This document shows, piece after piece, positions 27,701 to 39,700 of a DNA stretch of 64,000 bases. Made by a program: the position numbers and the translations under genes. The DNA is from Chrysaora quinquecirrha (taxonomy: Eukaryota; Cnidaria; Scyphozoa; Semaeostomeae; Pelagiidae): contig JACTAT010000026.1 of assembly GCA_014526335.1 (NCBI GenBank), forward strand, positions 815,565-879,564, read 5' to 3'. Every line of letters begins with the position of its first letter. The stretch's first letter is position 1. The notes under the pieces are model-generated. The model worked only from the letters and a program-made list of their open reading frames with translations. It was not told the origin of the DNA and searched no databases.

Positions 27701-30700
27701 CCTCACGATTTAGCCTAAACGAGTACTACCTTCCTTATAAAGCACTCCCGGGGGGGGTTACTTCATTGTTCAACTGACTAGACGTGCCGCCCAGTTTTTC
27801 CAAACCCACCCATGTCTACCGATAAATTATGTTTCTCGTGGCACCCATGTATAGAAAAAATAACGAAATTTTTTACCCATTTGTACCAATATCTCAAATG
27901 TTTGAACCCAATTTAATGCCTGAGGCAACTCTAAATGCGTCGAAAAGTTATTTGCGCTGAAAATGAAACGCACTTTTTATCAGGCTTTTCAAAGCAATGC
28001 ATGTCTATAATGTTATATATATTTTACTACCCATGTGTAGAGATTCTTTACGAAAAATCAACCCATATGTAGGGAAATTGGCGCTGAAAAAGTTACCCAT
28101 TTAGGCGGCACGTCTAGTATAACGAACAATGGAAGTACCCCCCCCCCCTCCGGGAAAGCACTTCCTTATATGCGTGTAATGTGTGTATGCCAATTGTGGA
28201 AAAACCTTAAAAGGAATGGGAAAAAGGTACATAAGGCATACAGAAAACACGTAGCAACATGATAGACTTTGACCAACGTTATAGTCAAAATGTTTTCATT
28301 TCATTTCAGGAAACACATTTGGCGAATTCATACTGTAGTGTTGCTTGCTTGAAGTTTTTTGACTACTTACTGGGCATAAAAAAAGGCAAAGAAAAACAGA
28401 AAAATATAAGAGTTATTCTTCCAAAGGTTTGTGAAAGATTGATTTTAGCCATGGGTGCTTCTTGACTTTTACGAGGATCGCAAAAAATGTTCTCTTTTAG
28501 TAAATGAATAGTCTCAGCCTCGTCTCCAGGGTGAATATGACTCTACGGGATAATTAGACTTATTACATTCGTCGTAGTCTACGCTCCTCCACACCCCATC
28601 ACCCCGCTTCAACTACGATTCATGAAATCTCATTACGAGTCCCATTCTGATGAAACAGAAATTATGTTGCTGTCGTTGTTAGTATCTTTTTCGAAAGAGT
28701 GGGAGGAATGTAATAAGTCTATGGGATCATAGGGAGGTGGGCAAAAACCAAAGAAGTTATAATAATAATGATAATAATAATAATACAATTTATTTGTAGT
28801 TGGCTGTAAAAATAGCTAATGCTAATAAAGGCCAACTCTACCCTATTTATAATATCTAAGTTTACCTAAATTTATTTAATTCATTGAACAACATACGCGG
28901 CAGTTACATCCTGACCCCTTCCACATTTTGATTTTCATTTTGAATTCATTATCAGTTTTTACATCTTTATGTTGGTCTGTAAGCCGATTCTAAGCTATGC
29001 TACCCCTAAACGAAAGAGAGGTCTGAAAGCGGTCTGAAACGAGGCCTGAAACGAAGGCCTGAAAGCCAATGCCAAACTATGCTACCCCTTAACGAAAGAA
29101 ATTCATTTCCTATTTGTAGGTCCTCGTTTTGGGGAGTTGGAGGAGATTGCTTGTTCTTAAGTTATAAGGAGTACTTTTTTATTCAAGAACTCCCATAGAA
29201 AAGAGGGGTTTACAGAGGTAGCACATTTGTATACCTCTAGCATAAGTGTCTGTAAATTTTTTATACGAATTTTGACTTCCTCGTTCCTGTGCAAGAGCTC
29301 TTCAAAACTTAAGTCAAATTCATTTAGCAGCACTCGTCCCACTCTTCCCAAGTTCGGCGAAATGTTAGGTGCTATGCTGGAGACGTTTGGGCAAGGCTTA
29401 ACCTCGTGGAACAGGCTGAATTTTCTGTTGTACCGACGTAACAGTTTGTTATCGCTGCAGTTGAGCGAAATTTTCACGGTTAAGTATGGCGTTGATTTCA
29501 CGCAGTAGCAGTGCATAAAATTACATGGGATAAGCTTCTGTAGCAGTACTGCGAAACTTTGTCTGTGTTGCAGATGGTATCTCCAACCCCGCCCAAAAAG
29601 TCCTTCACGTCATAAACTCACCGTACTATAAGAATATAGTAAGGCCTCGCATTCATAAAATTACTTAGGATAAGTTTCTGCAACGATATTGCGAAACGAT
29701 GTCTGTTTGCAGATGGTATCTCCAACCCCGCCCTAAAGGTCCTTCACGTTATCAATTCACCGTACTATAAGAATATAGTGAGGCCTCGCATTCATAAAAT
29801 TACTTAGAATAAGTTTCTGCAACGATACTGTGAAACGATGTCTGTTCGCAGATGGTATCTTCAACCCCGCCCTAAAGGTCCTCCACGTCATCATTTCACC
29901 GTACTTTAAGAATATAGTAAGGCCTCGCATTCATAAAATAACTTAGAATAAGTTTCAGCAACGATATTGCGAAACGATGTCTGTTTGCAGATGGTATCTT
30001 CAACCCCGCCCTAAAGGTCCTCCACGTCATCATTTCACCGTACTATAAGAATATAGTAAGGCCTCGCATTCATAAAATAACTTAGAATAAGTTTCTGCAA
30101 CGATACTGTGAAACGATGTCTGTTTGCAGATGGTATCTTCAACCCCGCCCTAAAGGTCCTTGACATAAAATTACGTAGGATACGTTTCTGCAGCGATACT
30201 GTGAAACGCTGACTGTGTTGCAGATGTGTTGCAGATGGTATCCCCAACCCCGCCCTAAAGGTCCTTCCCATCATCATTTCACCGTACTCTAAGAATATAG
30301 TAAGGCGTTGCATTCATAAAATTACGTAGGATAAGTTTCTGCAGCGATACTGCGAAACGATGATTGTGTTGCAGATGGTACTCCAACCTTGTCCTAAAGA
30401 TCCTTCCCGTCCCCGCTCAGCCGTACTACAAGTATAAAGTAAGACTGCACATTCAAGCATCTTATTTTAATACCTTGGCTGGCTTAAACTGTGTCATGTG
30501 TCACAATTCTGTACCGCACGCGCAAGAAATTTGAGATTGGATGTACAAACTCGCCCTAAATGCCTTCCCGTAATCGCTCCACCGTACTATACAGGAACCC
30601 CTCGCCTCGCATTCAAGAAAGCAGTATTAACTCATTGTGATTCAGATAAGTGAAGAGTCCAAGTGAAAAAACGAACATCTTTTCTGTATACACTTTTTTT

Positions 30701-33700
30701 AATAAGCAACCTTTCAATAAGCAACTAGGGCTGAACTGACCTTAACATTAAGCAACTTGAGGGCTCAATTGAACTACTGTAAGCAACTAAAAAGTCAAAC
30801 AACCATGCTTATTCTCTTTCTTGTGTTAGGAAATTGTTCTTCGTTCTTATGTTTTGCATGTTGAAGTTCGTTAGCCAACGTTTTTCCACTTACTTTCTCC
30901 GAAAAGTCATGTTGTAGGCCTAACAGATGACGATTTTGACCCGCGAAGTCAGGGGTGGTTAGTAGGTACAAAAAATGTTAAGCAACGTTTAAGCAACTTT
31001 GAGGGCTGGACGAAAGTCAAGTTGCTTATTAAAAAAAAGTGTACAGAGAGTCTAAAGAGGATCCAGATTTACGCCATTGTTAAGTGTAAGAAAACCACTG
31101 ACACCCCAAACAGTCAGCTACAGACCGGTTTCGCCCAATTTCAGGGCTCATCAGTGCAGCTAGACTGAGTGAGGACCTTAGCCTAACGTCTAGCTGCACT
31201 GATGAGCCCTGAAATTGGGCGAAACCGGTCTGTAGCTGACTGTTTGAGGTGTCAGTGGTTTTCTTACACTTAACCTTGAACTGCAACTGCACTGTGAGAT
31301 GGCAACAGTCCCCTGAGGGCGTCTAATAGCACTTGCTTGGCGGTGCCGCTCTTGGGTTGTTAATAGACTGTGGCGTCTCAAAGGCGCAGGCATTCTTCTT
31401 GGCTTCGAAACATTACATTGTTTGTTTAACATTTGAAATTAGCAAGTCAAGCAAAATGTTTGACCGTTTGGCCATGTCGCAGGACAGTGTTTGTCAAACA
31501 TTTTTTACTTCCGTAAAGCAAAGAATGTTTTGAATTATATCAAGAACTTTGCCAAACAAATGCAGCTTGTTTTTGTTTGTCAAGCAGTGTTTTGTGACGT
31601 GACCAAACGGTCAAACATTGCTTGTAATGTAAATCTCAAATGTTTGACAACCAATGTTTGATCGTTCACCCAGAAGCTATGTCAAGCAATGTTTTGTGAC
31701 GTGACCAAACGGTCGAACATTGCTTGTAAAGTAAATCTTAGATGTTTGACCAACAATGTTTGATAGTTTGGCTACAATCTTAGCCTTTAGATCATTCTCC
31801 AGAATTCTTAGGCCCTAGCCAAACAATCAAACATTGTTTGTCAAACATTTGAGATTTGCATTGAGGCTTATCCGGCAATTTTGGCCTAGGCAAGATGTAG
31901 ATTCCGAAAGCAGATGTTCTTTGAAAGGAAATGCAAAGAATTTCTTTGATAACTGTCAGGCAAGATACAATATCTCATGTAGCATCATTTTTTGGTTTTT
32001 TCACATGTTTTTCGCATAGTTTTTGGAGACTTTTCAAAAGTTTGTTCCAAACGTCAGTCAATTTTAGCGCCAAAATTCTTTCTTGCCTAGTCCCCAAACC
32101 TCAGGAATGTCTCCTGGTAACTAGTGAAATTGAAGTCTCTTTCGAACTTCAACCGAGAATCTCTGGAAAGTCTCGGAAACCTCTGCTTTTGATGGCAGAA
32201 GGTTTGAGAGCTCCAAAGAGCTCCAAAACCTACCGTTTTCAGAAGAATGGCTTCGAAAAACACATGCCAAAAAAGGCTACCGAAAACGAATTGGTTAAGA
32301 AGAACAGGCCCTTAGATCGCAATTCAAACATCTCGCCAACATTGTGCTTGGGGAGGGGAAAAATTGGGAGAAATGAGGGAACTAAAGGAGCAAATTTCAG
32401 GTTTGCCTCAACTGTTTTGTCCTCGATTGTAGGTTTTTATACAGCTATCCCTTGTGAAAAAGACATCTATATTGCAGCTTGCGCAGCTAAGGCAATCCCA
32501 GGCTCTGCATAATCATCAAGTTTGCGTCATAACAACTGTTTCAGCTAAACGGAGATTAATTTGATATGCCCATTTTTTATTAAAGTTTGCCTTTCTAATT
32601 ACCAACTCTTATCTCTACAGAATATTCAACAGCACAAAATAGAGATTTCAGCTCAATTTTTGATGCTAAAGTGATATAAAGTATCCAAAACTTGGTTTTG
32701 GTGCAAAGTTTCATTGTTCTGCCGCTTGTGTTATTGATTCTATAAGTGTTGAAAGTTAAGGGTGTCGAATGTGAATGTGACTGGGGGTCAAACATTTCAC
32801 CCTGACTGGACTGAGCCCATATGAAATTGTAAACTTTGAAAGCTCGTAATATCAACAAAACAAGCGCTAAGATGGTAAAGCTTTGCATCTAGACTACACG
32901 CTTTTTTTTATAAGGAACCTACCTCAAGGCCTAGTTCTTAAAGTTCCTTATTTTTGGGCCTCTTTTGAGGCAATTGTAGTTCCAAAAGTTCCTTAATAGT
33001 TCCTTAATTTTAACTGCACATACAGTGGTCTTAACAACAAAAGAGAGTCATTTGCATGTGAGCAAAGCTCGAGACTACTCAAAGAAACATTGGATACATG
33101 CTTAACGACAATTTATGTGATTTTTGACTGCAAATGAATGGCACCGGCTTGCTAATTCTTGATTATTTGCAGCGATAAAAGTATTCAACATTCAAAAGTT
33201 CCTTAATGATTTTCGCTTTAGTAGTATAAGTTCTTTAAATTTTCGGGCCTTCTAGATGTAGGTTCCTTATAAAGTGGTTCCTTATAAAAAAAAAGCGTGT
33301 ACATTTAAGCTGCTTCATACGAACAGGGTATAGAAAGCCCTTTATCTCGAAATTTTGAAAAATTGTCATAATGGCGACCGTTCGTCGAAAATTGTATGGA
33401 GATTCAACGTGTTCAACTAGGTATCGCACTCCTAGACTTACTACATGAGTCGTAATTATCGCTATTGAATTGAATTGCTGGGCGCTCAAACTGACTGAAG
33501 CGAACAACAACAACATCTATTCAATTCAATGTGAGCGAAAGTTAGGGACTTGGGAAGCAAGTCTATCGTACTCCGACATTTTGATTTTTTTGCGTCTTTG
33601 ATCGATTGCTAACTTATTGTGACGTTTTCCTCGTAGGGCATGGTTAACAATTCTCACTGCATCGCTACTCTCCATCTTTATTCAAATCAAAGAAAATCGG

Positions 33701-36700
33701 CAATAAATGGGTGAGTGTATCTTGATATCTATTAAGGTTCCTTTGGCTGTTCTCTTGGTTGCATTTTTGGGATTTCATCTCTTAGGAATTCTTAAAAAAA
33801 GAATTGAGGCTTCCGATTTCAGACGCCTAAAACGCACTTTCTTGAAAAACGGAAGACGAATTGATTCAGGAAAAAATTTTCTGCCAAGACTGCGAAATCT
33901 GGAGTCAGGAGAGGTCTCTGACTTTTCCGAGAGTTCTCCAAAAGAACGGACTTTCCATCTCTCGGAAGCGCAAACATTCTTTAACATTCCTGAGAGAAAA
34001 TTGAAAGCCGCTAGCAGCTAGGAGTTTTGTTGTAGCTTAGGCCAACGTCTTACCATCGTACTAAAAGGGCTATAATTCGGATAAATGTAGTTTTACAGTT
34101 GTTAAACTTGCACAATCAAAAGAAAAGCATAATAAACCTAATACAACCAGTCAAAAAACTTACCTATCCCCCCAGATTTGAGTGGAAACAGTAATAACAA
34201 AATATCGCCCTTCAATTTTACTGGGTGAAAAATTTCACGACACAGCTCGATTTCGCCTCGAAGCGCAATTCGAATTTTGCATCACACATCAGAAAACCGC
34301 ATTTTATTGGTCGTTTCGCCTCCCGCGCTTCGCGCTCCCTGCTCGGAAGTCTCCGAAAAAAGAAGGCCCGAAAGAACCCACCATATGGGTGTATTTTCGG
34401 TCGCCTGTTTCAACCAGAAGCATTCTCTTTTCGTTAGACTTCGAAGCGTATTTTTATCCCAGGAGATGTCCACCATCTTCCAGAATAATGCTGCGCTGAC
34501 TAAGACTCTTTGAAAAGGTCTATTGCCCGATTCCGCCTGCGCAATGATACTCTTTGGGGAAGGTGATTGTTCGGGAATAAAGAAAAAAGCAAAAGAATGA
34601 AATTTGATCGGCAAAAATGAGGAAATGAGCTGCTGGAAATAGGACAAAATAAACGAGGAAGAAAAAGAGGGCCAAGTAAATCAATTAATCTTTCAATCAA
34701 TCAATCGATTAAATCATAACAATCAATCAAACAATCGATATAATCATAACAATCAATCAATCAATCGATCTAATCATAACAATCAATTAATCAATCGATC
34801 TAATCATAACAATCAATCAATCAATCGATCTAATCATAACAGTCATTAAATCATAATAATCATTAAATCATAGCAATCAATTAATCGATCGATCGATTAT
34901 TTAATTATTTAATCAATCGATTTAATCATAACAATCAATCAGTCAGTCGATCAAATCATAACAATCAATCAATCGATTAAATCATAACAATCAATCGGTC
35001 AGTTAATCAAACAATCATTACAGTCAATAACTGATAGACAAAACTGTTTCATATCGGTACATGTTGTTTTTCGTAAAAATCCTGCTCTATGACAACCAGC
35101 GTCATGTAAATAAAATTCTCCATTAGGCGCCGTATTACCCCCGTTTTACTTTAAATAAAAAACCAAAAGCTAACTGTACAAATAAAAACAATGTGTTCAT
35201 TAGTTTTTTGGGTGTTTTTGAGTCCCCATCCAAGATTAATAGCAGCTACTGTACTGGAAGTTAAAAGAGTTTTTAGTTCTCTATCTCAATCGGCTTTCCA
35301 TTTTCTGGCGACCGTGCCGTCCATATCAACGCTTTTCCGCTCCCGTTAAACGGATACTGATTGCATCCAATCTTTGTACATGCTGAAGACATATCCAAAC
35401 CGTTTGGCGGGCTAACTCCGTTCGGTCTGTGCCGCGCGCTTTTCTGATGCGCGCGGAGGCCAGCAAGTTGACTGTATGCCATGTCACACACGTTGCAGTT
35501 ATACGGTTTTTCGCCGGTATGAAGCCTGGTGTGGTTGCGCAATGTAGACGACTGGCTAAACGATTTCTTGCAGTATTTACACTCGAACGGTTTCTCCAGT
35601 GTGTGTATTCGCATGTGGGATCTCAGATTGCTCCGCGAGTTGAATCCGCGACGGCAGACTGTGCACCGCAAGCGGCCAGGAACTGTTGCCAACATAGTGC
35701 TTCGTATTAATCCACTGACGGCTAAAATGCAAGACGGTGTGTTTTAAATCAGTTTAATTGGGATTAATCATTGGTGTACATTCTATGGGTTAAAATCATT
35801 AACATTGGTATTGATGAATTGGTAAAGAAGCAGAAGAGGAAACGGCAAGGTTTTAAAGAATGGAAAGCGCCTTCTTAAAGCTATGGCTAAACTAGGAGAC
35901 ATGTCACGCGCGACACTGTAGTCGGCGTGCATTTCGATCCACATCTGCGTATAAATTCCGCCTTCCGGCTCTGCTATATTAAAAGAACAGTTGGAGCACT
36001 TAAAGAATGCAAATTTGTTAATATAAATCCGTTCGAACCGAGAGATTCGGATGTGGAAGACACCAATTACGAAGGAAATTTAATTGACGACGATGAAGAT
36101 GATTTTGTCAATGTAGAAGATCTTTGAAACTTATCTTTGAAACTTATCTATGTAAATAAATATTTTTGAAAGAACAAGAATGAAGTGGCCATTTTTGAAA
36201 TAAACGCCCCTCTCTAATAAACGCCCCTCTCTAATAAACGCCCCTCTCTAATAAATGCCCCTCTCTAATAAACGCCCCCTTCTAATAAACGCCCCTCTCC
36301 AATAAACGCCCCTCTCCAATAAACGCCCCTCTCTAATAAACGCCCTCTCTAATAAATGCCCCTCTCTAATAAACGCCCCTCTCTAATAAATGCCCGTCTC
36401 TAATAAACGCCCCTCTCTAATAAACGCCCCTCTCTAATAAACGCCCCTCTCTAATAAACGCCCTCTCTAATAAACGCCCCTCTCTAATAAATGCCCGTCT
36501 CTAATAAACGCCCCTCTCTAATAAACGCCCCTCTCTAATAAACGCCCCTCTCCAATAAACGCCCCTCTCCAATAAACGCCCCTTTCTAATAAACGCCCCT
36601 CTCTAATAAACGCCCCTCTCTAATAAACGCCCTCTCTAATAAGCGCCCCCTTTAGAATCCAAAACTTTGATAAACGCCAAGGGCGTTTAATAGAGAAAAT

Positions 36701-39700
36701 ACGGTATGTCCAAATATGTTTCCGCTACTCCGAGAAATTTTGAAGTTTTATACTACTCAAATTAATGCTTTGCCGTTCGCAACCAAAGCCCAAAATAAGC
36801 CGAACCACAATTAATATCGAGCATGCCCCTCAGAGCTGTTGAGCCATTTGTCTAACATAACACGTTAGAATGATGGCCTGTGTTCTGTCATAGACCATTT
36901 CAACTAAGGGCCTCGTTCTCAAAAATTTAAAATTAAGTCAATGAGAAATTTCGACTTCAGATTCGAATTCAGCACCTTCTTTTTAGTGTTGAGGCAAATT
37001 TTTACGCTTCTAGTCCTTACGATGTTGATTCTATAGCGATTAAAAATTTGAAAATTTATGAGGGATTTGACCGTGTAAAATGATTGAGGGTGTAAAATTT
37101 CACCCCCAGCGATTTTTCACGGTCAAATCCTTTATAGAAGTTCAAACTTTTAACACCTATAAAATCAATATCTTAAGGACTAGAAGCATAAAACTTTGCC
37201 TCAACACTAAAAAGAAGGTACTGAATTCGAGTCTGAAGTCGAAATTTCTCCAAAACTTGATTTCAAATTTTTTCGAAAACGAGGCCCTTAGTTGAAATGG
37301 TCTATTGTACCATTCTTTCGGAAAAGGCTGCTAACAACTACAGCAACATAATTGCTGTTTCCTCAGAGTGGAGTTCGATGGACAAGCGAGTTTGTAACTT
37401 TCTAATGAAAAGCTATTGTGAAATTTGAATGCACTTACTACATAAATCCTAAGGCCCCCACTCTTTCGGAAAAAGCAAGCAAGCAATCTTTATTTGTTAA
37501 TGCAGGTCAAGGGTTCTGGCAGCTATACAGCTGATGTGGACCTGCAGCTTGTGCTCCCAGACTGATATTCTAGAACGAATACACTGGGTACTCATTTACC
37601 GACCTCGGAAGGATGGACAGCTGAGTTGACTGTAGGCTTGTGGAAAGTGGTCCCGACAAGATTTGAACCCACGACCTTGCGATCGTGAGCTGAACGCCTT
37701 GACCACTCGGCCACACCACCTTGCAACTCCGCTATCTCGAACATTCGCTATCTCGAACGATTTTCCATTTCCCTCGTTTTGGTATAAGGGTTTGTATAGA
37801 AAAATAATCCACTATCTCGAACCCCATTATCTCGAACATTCGCTATCTCGAACCATTTTCGATTTCCCATGAGGAAAACCTGCTCTTTATCTCGAACTTT
37901 GCCAAATTTTCTGCTGAACTTGACAAAGAGACAGGCTGAAAATATGTATAAGTTCGCCTAGCGGAGCGGGAATGGCAGCAGCTAAGTGATATGCTGCCAT
38001 GTATACAATAGATGAAGCTGTTCTCTTTCGAGATGTGCTGCATCGCCATTATCTCAATTCAACAATAGTAGGGATAAAAGCAGATGAGCTTTGACTCCTA
38101 TGGAAAATATACCAGACTTTTTTGATGAAATTTGGGATGAGTAACCCTGCATATTAATAGGGGTTCCTTTTCCGACTTAAAACTAAAATTTTTTATGGGG
38201 CATCCGTTATTTACGAACATTCGCTATCTCAAGAACCACTTTATAAGGGCCAACATGCATAACTGGACGAAACATTAAAGAACGTCTACTACCTTAGATA
38301 AAATCGCTTAATACTCACCAGGATCCACCTCAGGAAGTGGGCGTTTAGTGCATTAGCCCTTGAACTGCCTGAACTAAAACTACACCTTTAAGGTCGGTGA
38401 TTGAAACGGGAAAACACAGTTTCCGGCCAATGCACCTGTCACCGCGGAGAAAGAGCCACGGGAAAAGGGAAGAAAAGAAGCAGAGAGTAGAAGGGCAGAA
38501 AGCAATTAGGAACTTCTCAGTTTTGACAGATATTTTTCTGAAAAATGGCGGACATCTTGAGTAAGGGAATCCTTCCTCTTCGCGTGCAATGACAGAGAGA
38601 AGAAGTGCAGCAAATTTTTTTCAAATTTACGAAATGGTGGAAGACAGAGAGAGAAAAAGAATCTGTGACAATAAGTGTTGAAAATATCTGCAGAAACTCA
38701 GGAAACAAGATGCAAGTAACTCAAAAAAGGGAAATTCTTGAATAACTCGGGACCTTCTTGATCAGATAAGCTGGGACTTGAATCCTTTCTTCGACTTACT
38801 CCAATAAAACGTGAATTCGAAGCAAAATTTGCTGCACTGCCTCTCCTGAACCGACCACAAAACAGGTCGCTGCACGCGGATTTCCTTACGCGAAATGTCC
38901 ACCATCTTCCAGAAAAAAGTCACGTCGACCCAGATCTCTTTGAAAAGGTCTATTGACTGTTTAAGGGGGCCCGTACTACACACATCCACAATGCTTTGCG
39001 TGGAGCTTTACGCATAAGGAATCCGATGAGTGAAAAACTTCAATGACGTTAATGAAACCGTTTTTATGCTGTATATCATCCACCTGTTCCCGATTCTCGG
39101 TCCTCATTCATTTGCCGACGATGTTAATTCAAATTTCTTGATTTTCGAATTCATGGGTCTCAAACTGTGCATAGTTGAGTTAACGGCGTGTTTATCAAAA
39201 CGTAGCTCATTTTCGAGGGAAAAATCTCATGTGAAATGTGAGGTGACTTCAGCTGGTTCCGAAATCGAAGTTTATTTCCACCCTTAGGCCGATCTCCACT
39301 GGGCGGTTTTCACAATGATTGTCATAAAATTTCGCTGCGAAAAACTTATTTCAATCTCCTTACTTTAGTACCATGAACGAAAATGACAAAAGAATCGTAA
39401 AAGATGCAGATATAAGTTGAATATAGCTGGGAATTAGATATGCAGAATTCTATAATGCCATTGGTTGAACTGCTTGGCGAACTAAACTATTTTTTAATAA
39501 GCAACTTGACTATCATCCAGCCCTCAAAATTGCCTAAAATTTTAGGCATTTCAGCCCTCAAAGTTGCTTAAACATTGCTTAACATTTTTTATACCTACTA
39601 ACCACCCCTGACTTCGCGGGTCGAAATCATCATCTGTTAAGCCTACAACATGACTTTTGGGAGACAGTAAGTGGAGAAACGTTAGCTAACGAACTTCAAC

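Larger units (their letters stand above)
31080..31274. repeat. 195-bp palindrome with ribozyme arms
   Basis: Arms of about 85 bp (31080-31164 and 31190-31274) are nearly perfect inverted copies around a 25-bp centre. Each arm carries one hammerhead motif. The arms start and end with TTAAGTGTAAGAAAACCACTG and its inverse. No open frame is present. Confidence 0.9.

Noticed and set aside
31931..32512. 193-codon plus-strand open frame
   Set aside because: It starts in MITE sequence and overlaps URB2 exon u in a different frame. It has no domain, while exon u is supported by splice sites, phase and alignment.
33707..34021. 104-codon plus frame with a matching antisense frame
   Set aside because: It overlaps the URB2 donor and has no domain. 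Paired open frames on both strands can arise by chance in such sequence.
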